A stretch of 64,000 nucleotides of DNA. Source: Streptomyces gossypii (GTDB lineage Bacteria; Actinomycetota; Actinomycetes; Streptomycetales; Streptomycetaceae). The notes under the pieces were generated by a model that worked only from the letters and a program-made list of their open reading frames with translations, had not been told where the DNA came from and did not search any database. The translations under genes and the position numbers were made by a program. The stretch covers positions 310,001 to 374,000 of the forward strand of contig NZ_JAJAGO010000004.1 in the NCBI RefSeq assembly GCF_025165795.1, given 5' to 3'. Of this stretch, positions 53,560 to 63,297 are shown in pieces; the stretch's first letter is position 1; each line of letters begins with the position of its first letter.

Positions 53560-53994
53560 ATGACCGTTCGTTCCCCGGCCGCCCTCTACCGGCACGGACT
53601 GGACCTTCTGCTGGCCAAGGACTTCGACGGCTGGGTCGGCCTGTGGGCCGACGAAGGCGTCATCGAGTTCCCGTTCGCACCCCCGGGAGCGCCCCGACGG
53701 CTGGAGGGCAGGGCCGCCATCGCCGCCTACATGACGGCGTATCCCGAGCACATCGACCTCACCGGGTTCCCGCATGTCGAGGTGCACCGGACAACCGACC
53801 CGGACGTCATCGTCGTCGAGATGCGGAGCGAGGGCGTCTCCGTCCAGACCGGTGCGGCCTTCGAAATGCCCTATGTGGCGATCGTGACCGTCCGGGACGG
53901 CCTCATCAGGCACTACCGCGACTACTGGAACCCGCTCGTCGCCCTCGACATCGCGGGCGGGACGGACGCCCCCTTCGCCGGTGAGCGCCCCTGA
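53560..53994 (+). CDS. SnoaL/NTF2-like protein
   Basis: 144 residues with the cone-shaped SnoaL/NTF2 fold: ALYRHGLDLLLAKDFDGWVG, LWADEGVIEFPFAPPGAPRR, AAIAAYMTAYPEHIDL and a C-terminal VTVRDGLIRHYRDYWNPLVA typical of the family. Members include cyclases, isomerases and small hydrolases; function here is unknown. ATG 53560 has TGGAGG upstream. It is the first gene after the TetR operators and is followed by an NmrA-like gene 53 bp on. Confidence 0.88.
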   Translation: MTVRSPAALYRHGLDLLLAKDFDGWVGLWADEGVIEFPFAPPGAPRRLEGRAAIAAYMTAYPEHIDLTGFPHVEVHRTTDPDVIVVEMRSEGVSVQTGAAFEMPYVAIVTVRDGLIRHYRDYWNPLVALDIAGGTDAPFAGERP

Positions 53995-54047
53995 CCGACC
54001 CGCGCACCGGCCCCCTGCCCACCGCAGACAGAGATACGGAAGACGCG

Positions 54048-54971
54048 ATGAACGACAAAGCCACCGCCGCAGACCCGACCTCCCGCCCCGGCACCGTCCT
54101 GGTGACCGGCGGCACCGGCAACACCGGAAGTCTCATCGGCTCCCGGCTCGCCGCCCTGGGCCACCAAGTGCGGGCGGGCAGCAGGCGCCCCGCGCCACAG
54201 GACGAGCGCGGCTCGCTGACAAGCCCGGTGCGCTTCGACTGGCACGACGACACCACCCATGCGACGGCGCTCGGCGGGGCCCGCCTGCTCTACCTGGTGG
54301 CGCCCGACGCCGAACCCGGCCCGGAGCGCCTGATGGTGCCGTTCCTCCGCCGGGCGCGCGAGGAGGGCGTACGGCGCGTGGTGCTGCTCAGTTCCTCCGG
54401 CATCGCGGAGGGCGGAGACGGACTGGGGGCCGTACATCGGTCCGTCCGCGAACTGTTCCCGGAGTGGGCGGTCCTGCGGCCCTCGTGGTTCATGCAGAAC
54501 TTCGTCGGCGACCAGCCGCACGCCGTGAGCATCCGCGAACACGACGAGATCGTGACAGCCACCGCCGACGGCCGGGTGGGCTTCGTCGACGCTGCGGACA
54601 TCGCCGAGGTCGGCGTACGGGCCCTGGCGGACGACCGTCCGCACAACACCGCCCATCTGATCACCGGCCCCGAGGCCCTCACCTGCTCCGAGGTGGCCGC
54701 CACCGTGTCCACCCATGCGGGGCGCCCCGTCCGGCACCGCGCTGTGGCCGCCGACGCGATGATCGAACGCTTGGCGCGCTTCGGCATCCCCGAGGCGTAC
54801 GCCGGCCTGCTGGCCGGGCTGGACCAGGCGATCGCGGCCGGGTCGGAGAGCCGTACCAGCCCCGTGGTGGAACAGGTGACCGGCCGTCCGCCCCGCTCGT
54901 TCGCCGACTTCGCCGCCGCACACGCTGCGACCTGGCAGCGGCCCGCCGAGGGAACGCAGGAAGCCTCCTGA
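54048..54971 (+). CDS. NmrA-like NAD(P)H-binding protein
   Basis: 307 residues. VLVTGGTGNTGSLIGSRLAA is the Rossmann motif, followed by RAGSRRP for NADP; LLYLVAPDAE, VVLLSSSGIAEGG and LRPSWFMQNF are common in NmrA/azoreductase-type proteins (QorB-like). There is no classical YxxxK. It is in an operon with the SnoaL gene under the TetR regulator; such pairs often handle quinones or aromatic compounds, an inference only. Confidence 0.9.
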   Translation: MNDKATAADPTSRPGTVLVTGGTGNTGSLIGSRLAALGHQVRAGSRRPAPQDERGSLTSPVRFDWHDDTTHATALGGARLLYLVAPDAEPGPERLMVPFLRRAREEGVRRVVLLSSSGIAEGGDGLGAVHRSVRELFPEWAVLRPSWFMQNFVGDQPHAVSIREHDEIVTATADGRVGFVDAADIAEVGVRALADDRPHNTAHLITGPEALTCSEVAATVSTHAGRPVRHRAVAADAMIERLARFGIPEAYAGLLAGLDQAIAAGSESRTSPVVEQVTGRPPRSFADFAAAHAATWQRPAEGTQEAS

Positions 54972-55024
54972 GGCTGTCGCCCGCCGCCCTTGCCGGTGCC
55001 GGCGGCGAGGGAGCCGGACGCGAC

Positions 55025-55059
55025 GGAGCCCGGCTGCCGCCGCACGGCACCCGGGCTCC
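55025..55059. terminator. Hairpin between convergent NmrA and acyl-CoA synthetase genes
   Basis: GGAGCCCGG (55025-55033) pairs with CCGGGCTCC (55051-55059), and GCCG/CGGC extend the stem inside the loop. It sits in the 108-bp gap between genes facing each other and should end both transcripts. Confidence 0.7.
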
Positions 55060-55079
55060 GCTCCGCGCGCACCAGAGCG

Positions 55080-56975
55080 CTACGCCCGCTCGCGCCCGCC
55101 CTCGTACATCTCCTCGATCAGATGTCCGAACTCGCGCTCCACGACCGGCCGCTTCACCTTGAGGCTCGGGGTGAGCTCGCCGTGCTCCACATCCAGGTCG
55201 CGCGGCAGAACGCGGAACTTCTTGATCGTCTGCCATCGCTGCAGCTTCTCGTTGAGCTGATCGACATGGCCGTCGATCAGCTCGCGCACCTGCTCGGAGG
55301 CGACGATCTCCGCGTACGGCCTTCCCTTGAGCGCCTCCTGCTCCTTCGACCACTCCGTGAGCGAGATCTCGTCGAGCGCGATGAGCGCGGTGCAGTAGCT
55401 GCGGTCCGCACCGAGCACCAGGATGTTCGAGACATACGGGCACACGGCCTTGAACTGGCCCTCCACCTCCGCGGGAGCTATGTACTTGCCGCTCGAGGTC
55501 TTGATCAGATCCTTCTTGCGGTCGGTGATCCGCAGATAGCCGTCCGGGGACAGCTCGCCGATGTCACCGGTGTGGAACCAGCCGTCCTCCTCCAGGACTT
55601 CGGCGGTCTTCTCCGGCAGCCCGTGGTAGCCCTGCATGATCCCGGGGCCGCGCAGCATGATCTCGCCGTCGTCGGCGATCCGCACCTCGGTGCCGGGCAG
55701 CGGCTTCCCGACGGTGCCGGTGCGGTACGCCTCGCCCGGGTTGACGAAGCTCGCGGCGCTGGACTCCGTGAGCCCGTAGCCCTCCAGGATGTGGATGCCC
55801 GCACCGGAGAAGAAGTAGCCGATGTCCGGCGCCAGCGCCGCCGATCCGGAGATGCACGCGCGCAGCCGTCCGCCGAACGCCTCGCGCAGCTTCGCGTAGA
55901 CGAGCCGGTCGGCGACCGCGTGCTTGGCCTTGAGCCCGGCGGGCGCGCTCGCGGTGCCGGTGCGGCGGAAGTTGTCCTGGGTGACCTTGCCGTACTCACG
56001 TGCGACGCCCGCGGCCCACAGGAAGATCTTGTACTTGGCCGCGCCGCCGGCCCTCGCCTTGGCGGCCACCCCGTTGTAGACCTTCTCGAAGATGCGCGGC
56101 ACGGCGGCCATGTACGTCGGGCGCACCAGCGGAAGATTCTCGATGATCTTGTCGATCCGCCCGTCCACGGCGGTGACATGGCCCACCTCGACCTGCCCCG
56201 CCGTCAGCACCTTGCCGAAGACGTGCGCCAGCGGCAGCCACAGGTACTGCACATCCTCCTCCGCGATCAGCCCGGTCTGCGCGATGGCCTTGGCCATGTA
56301 CGACCAGCAGTCGTGCGGCAGCCGCACACCCTTGGGCCTGCCGGTGGTGCCGGAGGTGTAGATCAGTGTCGCCAGCTGGTCGGCACGCAGGGCGCCGACC
56401 GCGTCGGTGACGGACTCCGGGTGCTCTGCCAGATGCGCGGCGCCGCGCCGCCTCAGCTCCGTGAGCGACAGCACCCATCCCTCGGGATCGTCCGGCGCCG
56501 CGACGGCGTCCGCCTCCTCCATCACCACCACATGGGCCAGTCCCGGCAGCTCGCCACGGGCCTCGCGGGCCTTGTCGAGCTGGACGGCGTCCTCGGCGAT
56601 CAGCACCCGGCTCTCGGAGTCGGCGAGGATGTAGGCCGTCTCCTCGGTGTTCGTGCTCGGGTACACGGTTGTCGTCGCGGCACCGGAACAGAGCACACCG
56701 AAGTCGCACAGGATCCAGTCGACCCTGGTGCTGGAGGCGACGGCGACCCGCTCCTCAGGCCGTACACCCAGCGCCATCAGCCCGGCGGCGGTCTCGAACA
56801 CCCGCTTCGCCGCTTCGCCCCAGGTGTACGAGCGCCACTCGTCCGGCCCTTCACCGGAGGACGCGGGCACCGGATAGCGGTACGCCTCGGCCTCCGGCGT
56901 AGCGGCCACCCGCTCCAGGAACAGAGACGCCACGGATGGCGGCCGGTCTTCGATAAGGGACTGCGTGTCGCTCAC
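55080..56975 (-). CDS. Long-chain fatty acid-CoA ligase (AMP-forming)
   Basis: 631 residues. LIYTSGTTGRPKGVRLPH is the AMP/ATP motif, GYGLTESSAASF the adenylate motif, and WFHTGDIGELSPDGYLRITD with RKKDLIKTSSGKYIAP the hinge and Lys region. The layout is that of bacterial FadD15-type enzymes, which activate fatty acids for degradation or lipid synthesis. GTG 56975 is chosen because GGAGG lies 5 nt upstream; an ATG at 57017 precedes it. Separated from lepA by about 190 bp. Confidence 0.94.
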   Translation of the reverse strand: MSDTQSLIEDRPPSVASLFLERVAATPEAEAYRYPVPASSGEGPDEWRSYTWGEAAKRVFETAAGLMALGVRPEERVAVASSTRVDWILCDFGVLCSGAATTTVYPSTNTEETAYILADSESRVLIAEDAVQLDKAREARGELPGLAHVVVMEEADAVAAPDDPEGWVLSLTELRRRGAAHLAEHPESVTDAVGALRADQLATLIYTSGTTGRPKGVRLPHDCWSYMAKAIAQTGLIAEEDVQYLWLPLAHVFGKVLTAGQVEVGHVTAVDGRIDKIIENLPLVRPTYMAAVPRIFEKVYNGVAAKARAGGAAKYKIFLWAAGVAREYGKVTQDNFRRTGTASAPAGLKAKHAVADRLVYAKLREAFGGRLRACISGSAALAPDIGYFFSGAGIHILEGYGLTESSAASFVNPGEAYRTGTVGKPLPGTEVRIADDGEIMLRGPGIMQGYHGLPEKTAEVLEEDGWFHTGDIGELSPDGYLRITDRKKDLIKTSSGKYIAPAEVEGQFKAVCPYVSNILVLGADRSYCTALIALDEISLTEWSKEQEALKGRPYAEIVASEQVRELIDGHVDQLNEKLQRWQTIKKFRVLPRDLDVEHGELTPSLKVKRPVVEREFGHLIEEMYEGGRERA

Positions 56976-57144
56976 GACATCCTCCGGGCCCGCGTCATGC
57001 GCTTGATTGTGACTCACCAGTAACTACTGAGCAGGCTCAGAGTAAGTGCCGAGGTCGCCACGCGTAAGGGGGTTACCACTGATTACCCGGTGTAGAGCGG
57101 AAGGAGACGGAGGCACACACGCACGGCGAGTCTCCGCACGCGCG

Positions 57145-57170
57145 GGCGCCCGGAGCGGCTCCCGGACGCC
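57145..57170 (-). terminator. Hairpin at the lepA stop codon
   Basis: On the reverse strand GGCGTCCGG pairs with CCGGGCGCC (one U-G pair) around an 8-nt loop. The first arm begins within the lepA stop codon, so it probably ends lepA transcription. Confidence 0.55.
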
Positions 57171-59047
57171 TATTTCTTCGCCTTCGTCTCGCCGCCACCG
57201 CCACCGTCACTGGAGAGCGCGGCGATGAACGCCTCCTGCGGCACCTCGACCCGGCCCACGACCTTCATCCGCTTCTTTCCCTCCTTCTGCTTCTCCAGCA
57301 GCTTCCGCTTCCGCGAGATGTCACCGCCGTAGCACTTGGCCAGGACGTCCTTGCGGATCGCACGGACCGTCTCGCGAGCGATCACCCGGGCACCGACGGC
57401 GGCCTGGATCGGCACCTCGAACTGCTGGCGCGGGATCAGCTCGTGCAGCTTCGAGGCCATCCGCACGCCGTAGGCGTACGCCTTGTCCTTGTGGACGATC
57501 GCGGAGAAGGCGTCCACCCGGTCGCCCTGGAGCAGGATGTCGACCTTGACCAGATCGCCGACCTGCTCGCCGCTGGGCTCGTAGTCGAGCGAGGCATAGC
57601 CGCGGGTCTTCGACTTCAGCGCGTCGAAGAAGTCGAAGATGATCTCCGCGAGCGGGAGCTGGTAGCGCAGCTCCACGCGCTCCTCCGAGAGGTAGTCCAT
57701 CCCCTGGAGGTTGCCCCGGCGAGCCTGGCACAGCTCCATGATCGCACCGATGAACTCGCTCGGCGCGATCAGCGTGGACCGGACCATCGGCTCCCGGACG
57801 CTCGCAACCTTGCCGGTCGGGAACTCGCTCGGGTTGGTCACGGTGTGCTCGGTGCCGTCCTCCATGGCCACCTGGTAGATGACGTTCGGTGCGGTGGCGA
57901 TCAGATCGAGGCCGAACTCGCGCTCCAGCCGCTCCCGGACCACTTCGAGGTGCAGCAGCCCGAGGAAGCCCACCCGGAAGCCGAAGCCGAGCGCGGCGGA
58001 GGTCTCCGGCTCGTATACCAGGGCGGCGTCGTTGAGCTGGAGCTTGTCCAGGGCGTCGCGCAGCTCGGGGTAATCCGAGCCGTCCAGCGGATAGAGGCCC
58101 GAGAACACCATCGGCTTCGGTTCCTTGTAGCCGCCGAGAGCCTCCGTCGCACCCTTGTGGAGCTGGGTGATGGTGTCGCCGACCTTGGACTGCCGTACGT
58201 CCTTCACACCCGTGATCAGGTAGCCGACCTCGCCCACCCCGAGCCCCTCGGACGGGGTCATCTCCGGCGAGCTGGCGCCGATCTCCAGCAGCTCGTGGGT
58301 GGCGTTGGTGGACATCATCCGGATCCGCTCACGCTTGCTGAGCTGGCCGTCGACGACCTTCACGTAGGTGACGACGCCCCGGTAGGCGTCGTAGACCGAG
58401 TCGAAGATCATCGCGCGGGCGGGTGCGTCGGCGACCCCGACCGGGGCGGGCACCTTCCGCACGACGTGGTCCAGCAGCGCGTCGACGCCCTCACCGGTCT
58501 TCGCGGAGACCCGGAGCACATCCTCGGGCTCACAGCCGATGAGATGTGCCAGCTCACCCGCGAACTTGTCGGGCTGCGCGGCGGGCAGGTCGATCTTGTT
58601 GAGCACCGGGATGATGGTGAGCTCGTTCTCCATCGCCAGATAGAGGTTGGCGAGCGTCTGCGCCTCGATGCCCTGCGCCGCGTCGACCAGCAAAACGCAG
58701 CCCTCGCACGCCGCGAGCGAGCGGGAGACCTCATAGGTGAAGTCGACATGGCCCGGGGTGTCGATCATGTTGAGAATGTGCGGAACGAGCGCGCCGTCAC
58801 TCTCCGTGGGCGCCCACGGCATCCGCACGGCCTGGGACTTGATCGTGATGCCCCGCTCGCGCTCGATGTCCATCCGGTCGAGATACTGGGCACGCATCTG
58901 GCGCTGCTCGACGACTCCGGTCAGCTGGAGCATCCGGTCGGCGAGCGTCGACTTGCCGTGGTCGATGTGCGCGATGATGCAGAAGTTGCGGATCAGCGCC
59001 GGGTCGGTACGGCTCGGCGCCGGCACGTTCGAAGGGGTCGCGGGCAC
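57170..59047 (-). CDS. lepA: Elongation factor 4 (LepA)
   Basis: 625 residues. A membrane-associated translational GTPase that back-translocates or rescues ribosomes. G1 [10 protein letters not shown]3 DTPGH ([20 protein letters not shown]) and G4 NKIDLP are intact. The C-terminal domain special to LepA ends in [20 protein letters not shown], followed by a shorter tail ([20 protein letters not shown]). GTG 59047 is used. It is divergent from rpsT with about 215 bp between the start codons. Confidence 0.97.
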   Translation of the reverse strand: MPATPSNVPAPSRTDPALIRNFCIIAHIDHGKSTLADRMLQLTGVVEQRQMRAQYLDRMDIERERGITIKSQAVRMPWAPTESDGALVPHILNMIDTPGHVDFTYEVSRSLAACEGCVLLVDAAQGIEAQTLANLYLAMENELTIIPVLNKIDLPAAQPDKFAGELAHLIGCEPEDVLRVSAKTGEGVDALLDHVVRKVPAPVGVADAPARAMIFDSVYDAYRGVVTYVKVVDGQLSKRERIRMMSTNATHELLEIGASSPEMTPSEGLGVGEVGYLITGVKDVRQSKVGDTITQLHKGATEALGGYKEPKPMVFSGLYPLDGSDYPELRDALDKLQLNDAALVYEPETSAALGFGFRVGFLGLLHLEVVRERLEREFGLDLIATAPNVIYQVAMEDGTEHTVTNPSEFPTGKVASVREPMVRSTLIAPSEFIGAIMELCQARRGNLQGMDYLSEERVELRYQLPLAEIIFDFFDALKSKTRGYASLDYEPSGEQVGDLVKVDILLQGDRVDAFSAIVHKDKAYAYGVRMASKLHELIPRQQFEVPIQAAVGARVIARETVRAIRKDVLAKCYGGDISRKRKLLEKQKEGKKRMKVVGRVEVPQEAFIAALSSDGGGGGETKAKK

Positions 59048-59262
59048 GCGGGGTCCTGTCGGGTCTGTCGGTGGGGGCTCGGGTCGCTATGTCGTTCCCA
59101 TCGTCCCATGAGCGGGCGGCGTCAACGGGATCCCGACCTGATTGGGAGGCCGAGCGGCCTGCTGATAGCCTGACCTACTGTGCCTCGTGCGCCTACCCGT
59201 CCATTCGACGGTACGGAACGACGGCACCGAACCCTTGTATTCGAACCCGTAAAGGCTGTTTC

Positions 59263-59529
59263 GTGGCGAACATCAAGTCCCAGATCAAGCGGATCAAGAC
59301 CAACGAGAAGGCGCGTCAGCGCAACAAGGCGGTCAAGTCCGAACTGAAGACCGCGGTCCGCCGGACCCGTGAGGCAGTCGCCGCGGGCGACCTGGCCAAG
59401 GCCACCGAGGCCCAGCAGGCCGCGGCGAAGAAGCTCGACAAGGCGGCCAGCAAGGGCGTCCTGCACAAGAACAACGCCGCCAACAAGAAGTCGGCGATGG
59501 CCCAGCAGATCGCCTCCCTCAAGGGCTGA
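59263..59529 (+). CDS. rpsT: 30S ribosomal protein S20
   Basis: 88 residues, a Lys/Arg/Ala-rich helical protein: [20 protein letters not shown] and [20 protein letters not shown], ending [20 protein letters not shown]. It binds 16S rRNA early in 30S assembly. GTG 59263 has AAAGG 7 nt upstream; the longer open frame from 59071 is promoter and leader sequence. A TACTGT hexamer at 59175-59180 could be its -10 box, giving a leader of about 75 nt. A strong terminator lies 165 bp downstream. Confidence 0.96.
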   Translation: MANIKSQIKRIKTNEKARQRNKAVKSELKTAVRRTREAVAAGDLAKATEAQQAAAKKLDKAASKGVLHKNNAANKKSAMAQQIASLKG

Positions 59530-59692
59530 CCTCCGCCTCGCCGTCCGGCCGTGCCACCACGGAGGGCCGGGCGACCTGACGTCGGCGCGGGCCCAGCGGG
59601 CCCTCTCTCCCGCTCCACGCCGGCAACTGCACCAACCGCGCCGCACGCGGCCTGCGTTCGCCACGCGGGTGCGGCGCCACACACTTCACTCA

Positions 59693-59741
59693 CCGAAGGC
59701 CCCGCTGCAGCCCTTTCCCCGGGCGGCAGCGGGGCCTTCGG
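59693..59741. terminator. Perfect 16-bp stem terminator after rpsT
   Basis: CCGAAGGCCCCGCTGC (59693-59708) is exactly complementary to GCAGCGGGGCCTTCGG (59726-59741) with a 17-nt loop. It lies between rpsT and the convergent epimerase gene (ends 59781). The rest of the 250-bp gap holds no gene that I can support. Confidence 0.85.
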
Positions 59742-59780
59742 CGTGCGCGCACGGCGCGACCAGAGCACGGCCGGAGTACG

Positions 59781-60695
59781 TCAGGCCACGGTCAGGCTGC
59801 TGCGTATCCAGTCGGTGACGGACGCGTGCCGGGGCTTCCATCCCAGCTGGTCTCGTGCCGCCGAGCCGCGCACCCGGCTGTTGGAGCCGAGGGCGTACAC
59901 GGCCGGCTCGAAACCCCACTCCCGGATCGCCGAGTCGATGTCCCAGGCCTGAGCGGCGCCGAGCCCGAGAGTGTCGGCAACGGACTGGACCATCTCGGCG
60001 AAGGACGCCTCACCGTTCTCGGCGAAGTAGAACGCCCCGGACGGCGCCGCGTCGAGCGCTCTGAGGTAGAGCTCGGTGACATCGTCGATGTGGACGGTCG
60101 ACCAGATGTTGCGCCCCGGGCCGACGTGCCGGGCCACTCCACTGCTCCGGGCCTGGTCGGTCAGCCGGGGAAGCTGGACGCTGTCGCGCGCGATCCCCCG
60201 GCCGTGGCCGTAGATCAGGCTGTTGCACAGCACCGCCGAACGGATGCCGCGCTCCGCCCCGGCCAGGACGAGCCGGTCGATGGCCACGCGCGGCGCCTTC
60301 TCCGGATCGGGTCGCCAGGGACCGGCGGGGGCTACGTCGGCTTCGGTGAAGACCAGTTCTGACGCCTCACCCCGGGCGTCGTCACTCACGATGCTGGACC
60401 CGCTGGTGTGCAGCAGGGCCTTCCCGCTGCCTGCCAGTGCGCCGGTCAGCGCCTCCACGGCACCCAAGTGATCGCTGCTGGCGGCGTTGATCACCGCATC
60501 GGCCCGCCGCGCGGCCTGGGCGAGGACATCTCCGTCCTCCAGGGTTCCGAGGACGGGGGTGATGCCCCGCGCGAGGAGGGCGTCCGCCCGCTGCTCCGTC
60601 CGTGCCAGCCCGGTCACCTCGTGGCCCGACTCGTTCAGACGCGCGGCGACCGAACCGCCGATGTACCCGCTCGCTCCGGTGACGAAAACACGCAT
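59781..60695 (-). CDS. NAD-dependent epimerase/dehydratase-like protein
   Basis: 304 residues. RVFVTGASGYIGGSVAARLN is the GxxGxxG Rossmann motif, and NSLIYGHGRG holds the YxxxK-like site as YGHGR, without the usual Lys, so classical SDR chemistry is uncertain. NIWSTVHIDDVTELYLRALD is an extended-SDR signature. ATG 60695 is preferred over 60707, because the family starts directly at the beta strand. An 11-bp palindrome (60726-60736) lies about 30 bp upstream. Substrate unknown. Confidence 0.85.
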   Translation of the reverse strand: MRVFVTGASGYIGGSVAARLNESGHEVTGLARTEQRADALLARGITPVLGTLEDGDVLAQAARRADAVINAASSDHLGAVEALTGALAGSGKALLHTSGSSIVSDDARGEASELVFTEADVAPAGPWRPDPEKAPRVAIDRLVLAGAERGIRSAVLCNSLIYGHGRGIARDSVQLPRLTDQARSSGVARHVGPGRNIWSTVHIDDVTELYLRALDAAPSGAFYFAENGEASFAEMVQSVADTLGLGAAQAWDIDSAIREWGFEPAVYALGSNSRVRGSAARDQLGWKPRHASVTDWIRSSLTVA

Positions 60696-60725
60696 GGACA
60701 ATCTCACCCACTCTCAGTTAGTTGC

Positions 60726-60736
60726 ATACGCCGTAT
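60726..60736. promoter_or_regulatory. Palindrome in the epimerase promoter region
   Basis: ATACG-C-CGTAT is a perfect dyad about 30 bp upstream of the epimerase ATG, next to the AT-rich TATATTC and to GTTAACGGTCAAC, which is nearly palindromic. In reverse orientation TTGACC lies upstream of TATACG as possible -35/-10 elements. No regulator gene is adjacent in this window. Confidence 0.4.
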
Positions 60737-60882
60737 ATTCTGTACGCTGGTTAACGGTCAACGCAAGTAATTCTTCGCAGGCCTCCAACGGCCACTCGAT
60801 GCTCAGCAGGAGCTCCGGGCAAGCCGCGTAGGAGAGGGAAGACGCCGGACAGAGGCGCGAGCTGCTCGATAGAGTGCTGGTC

Positions 60883-61815
60883 ATGTCAATACCGGGGGCA
60901 CAGCCAGATCCCTATCAGCAGCCGCACCCGCAACAGCCGCCGAATCCGTACCAGCAGCCGCACCCGTACCAGCAACCTCCGGGGCCCCCAGGAGGGGCGG
61001 GAGGACCGGCGCAGCAGAACCCCTACGCCCAGACAGCGCCTCCGGTCATGGGCGCATACGGACAGCCCCTGCCCGGGCCGCCCGTACCGCCCGGACCACC
61101 TGGCCGTGGCAGAGCGGGCTGGCAGTGGGGGCTCGGCGGCGCCCTCGTGGCCTCCGCCGTGTGGCTGGGCACGCTCTTCACAACCGGCGTCCTGGGCGAC
61201 GACGCAGCGCCGGAACCAGACCTGGCCGGTTACCACTTCCACGAGGACGTCTGCAAAGCGGCGGCGCTGGGCTCGTTCCTGGAGCACTACGACAAGCGAG
61301 ACCCCTCCGACGACCCCTACCGGTACGCGTCCGAGCAGGATCGACTGGATTTGAGCTTCTGCAGCCAGAGCCTGGAGGACCCGGACGAGAGTTCCGACTC
61401 GTATGCGACCACGGTGGTGTCGGTCACTGTGGAATGGCACAAGGGCGCGGACCCCTCAGGCGAATTCGCCCCCCGCTGGAAGGGGTACGCGCAACGGGAT
61501 GCCTACGACAGCTCGTACGTCGTCAAGCCCGTTGAGGACATCGGCGAGGAGGCCTTCCTCGTGACCGAGACCCGGGAGGACGACGACACGCTGGAGGGGA
61601 TGACCCTCGCCGTCCGCGACGGCTGGATGACCTACGACATGTCCTGGAGTTCCTTCGGCGCCGGGGCTGACGACGACGCTTCCCAGCTGTCCGAGACAGA
61701 GGTCGCGGACATGCTCCGGTCGGACACCCGGGACGCACTGGAGCAGCTCAGGAAACCGGACGATGACAACCCGCCCGCACGCGACCCCGCACCGGACGGC
61801 CAGGAGGACATCTGA
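60883..61815 (+). CDS. Membrane-anchored protein with Pro/Tyr/Gln-rich N-terminus
   Basis: 310 residues. The first 75 residues are a repetitive, Pro/Gln/Tyr/Gly-rich tail (units of YQQPHP and PYQQP). One TM helix at about 82-104 (GGALVASAVWLGTLFTTGVL) is followed by an extracellular domain of about 200 acidic residues with Cys in EDVCKAAAL and LSFCSQSL. Topology with the tail inside resembles many actinobacterial secreted-domain proteins of unknown function. ATG 60883 lies 7 nt after TAGAGT, a leaderless pattern. I do not recognise the extracellular domain. Confidence 0.8.
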   Translation: MSIPGAQPDPYQQPHPQQPPNPYQQPHPYQQPPGPPGGAGGPAQQNPYAQTAPPVMGAYGQPLPGPPVPPGPPGRGRAGWQWGLGGALVASAVWLGTLFTTGVLGDDAAPEPDLAGYHFHEDVCKAAALGSFLEHYDKRDPSDDPYRYASEQDRLDLSFCSQSLEDPDESSDSYATTVVSVTVEWHKGADPSGEFAPRWKGYAQRDAYDSSYVVKPVEDIGEEAFLVTETREDDDTLEGMTLAVRDGWMTYDMSWSSFGAGADDDASQLSETEVADMLRSDTRDALEQLRKPDDDNPPARDPAPDGQEDI

Positions 61816-61866
61816 AGGGGCCGATCGGCCCGGCGGTGCGCGCTGCACGCCTGGGCGTCTCGCGCC

Positions 61867-62859
61867 TCAGCGCGACCGCGCCGCCCGTGCGACCGCGAGG
61901 ACGGCCTGCTCCAAGGCGTACTCCGGGTCGTCCCCGCCGCCCTTGACTCCCGCGTCGGCCAGGGCCACGGCTTGCAGCGCCGAGGCCACGCCGTCCGCCG
62001 ACCAGCCGTGCATCTGCTGCCGCACCCGGTCGATCTTCCAGGGCGGCATGCCCAGCTCCCGCGCGAGATCACCGGGCCGCATGCCGCGCGGAGCGGAGGC
62101 GAGCTTGCCGATCGAACGGACCCCCTGGGCGAGTGCGCTGGTGAGCAGGACCGGGGCGACGCCCGTCGCCAGCGACCATCGCAGGGCCTCAAGGGCTTCC
62201 GCCGCCCGGCCCTCCACGGCACGATCGGCGACGGTGAAGCTGGACGCCTCGGCGCGGCCCGTGTAGTAGCGGGCGACGACGGCGTCGTCGATGGTGCCCT
62301 CGATGTCCGCGGTGAGCTGGGCGCAGGCGGAGGCCAGCTCGCGCAGGTCGCTGCCCAGGGCGTCGACGAGGGCCTGGCATGCCTCCGGGGTCGCGGACCG
62401 GCCCGCCGCACGGAACTCGCCCCGGACGAACGCCAGTCTGTCGGCGGGTTTGGTCATCTTGGCGCAGGCGATCTCGCGGGCACCCGACTTGCGGGCGGCG
62501 TCCAGCAGACTCTTGCCCTTCGCCCCGCCCGCGTGCTGCAGCACGAGGGTGATCTCCTCGGCGGGGGACGTGAGATACGCCTTGACGTCCTTCACGCTGT
62601 CCGCGCCCAGGTCGTGCGCGGCGAGCACCACGACGACCTTGCGCTCGGCGAAGAGCGAAGGGCTGGTCAGCTCGGCGAGGGTGCCGGGCTGGAGGTCGGA
62701 GGCGGCGAGCTCGCGGACGTCCGTGTCCGGATCGCTGGCACGGGCGGCGGCGACCACCTGGCGCACAGCCCTGTCCAGGAGCAGGTCCTCCTGCCCCACC
62801 GCGACCGTGACGGGCGCGAGGGGGTCGTCTGCCGCGGGTGTTCTACGAGTTCCGGCCAT
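61867..62859 (-). CDS. holA: DNA polymerase III subunit delta
   Basis: 330 residues. The clamp-loader subunit that opens the beta clamp. VTVAVGQEDLLLDRAVRQVV opens the AAA+-like module, VRELAASDLQPGTLAELTSP and SLFAERKVVVVLAAHDLG are family stretches, and LGSDLRELASACAQLTADI with the C-terminal PPWKIDRVRQQMHGWSADGV match actinobacterial HolA. There is no Walker A, as usual for delta. ATG 62859 (MAGTRRTP) is chosen; the frame out to 62940 runs into the divergent gene's promoter. Confidence 0.93.
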   Translation of the reverse strand: MAGTRRTPAADDPLAPVTVAVGQEDLLLDRAVRQVVAAARASDPDTDVRELAASDLQPGTLAELTSPSLFAERKVVVVLAAHDLGADSVKDVKAYLTSPAEEITLVLQHAGGAKGKSLLDAARKSGAREIACAKMTKPADRLAFVRGEFRAAGRSATPEACQALVDALGSDLRELASACAQLTADIEGTIDDAVVARYYTGRAEASSFTVADRAVEGRAAEALEALRWSLATGVAPVLLTSALAQGVRSIGKLASAPRGMRPGDLARELGMPPWKIDRVRQQMHGWSADGVASALQAVALADAGVKGGGDDPEYALEQAVLAVARAARSR

Positions 62860-62920
62860 CGCTTCACAGCATCCCATGCCCCACTGACAGCGGCGTGCCA
62901 CGGCCACGGACAATGGAGGG

Positions 62921-63160
62921 GTGACCGACGTGCGACACATTCTGGTGCTCCCCGACCGCGACGCGGCGACGGAGGTGGCCGAGGAGCTGCGCGAGCGGTT
63001 CGGCGTCCGAGAAGAGCCGCAGCTGGTGCGCGAAGCGCTCGCCGGGGAGGACGACGCCGAGGACGCGCAGTGGCTGGTGGTGGTCGAGGACAGCGAGGGG
63101 CGTTACGCGGCGGAGGGGCTGGCGGAGCTGGCGGCGGAGTACGAGGGCTGGCGCGAGTAG
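62921..63160 (+). CDS. Small acidic hypothetical protein
   Basis: 79 residues. DVRHILVLPDRDAATEVAEE begins a beta-alpha unit, followed by LRERFGVREEPQLVREALAG and WLVVVEDSEGRYAAEGLAEL. Highly acidic; no cysteine, no TM. I do not recognise a family, but it is divergent from holA in a conserved position. GTG 62921 lies 6 nt after GACAAT with GGAGGG directly before it, a leaderless arrangement. Confidence 0.75.
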   Translation: MTDVRHILVLPDRDAATEVAEELRERFGVREEPQLVREALAGEDDAEDAQWLVVVEDSEGRYAAEGLAELAAEYEGWRE

Positions 63161-63297
63161 CGGGCAGCGGGGGTCGGCGCGAGTCGCGGGCAGCAGGGCG
63201 GCGGCGCACCGGCGGCGGTCCCGGCTGTGCTCAGCCCCGGGGCGTACGCCCTGAGGCTGATGTACGGCTGCCGCGCGCCGCTGTTACGTTGCCGACC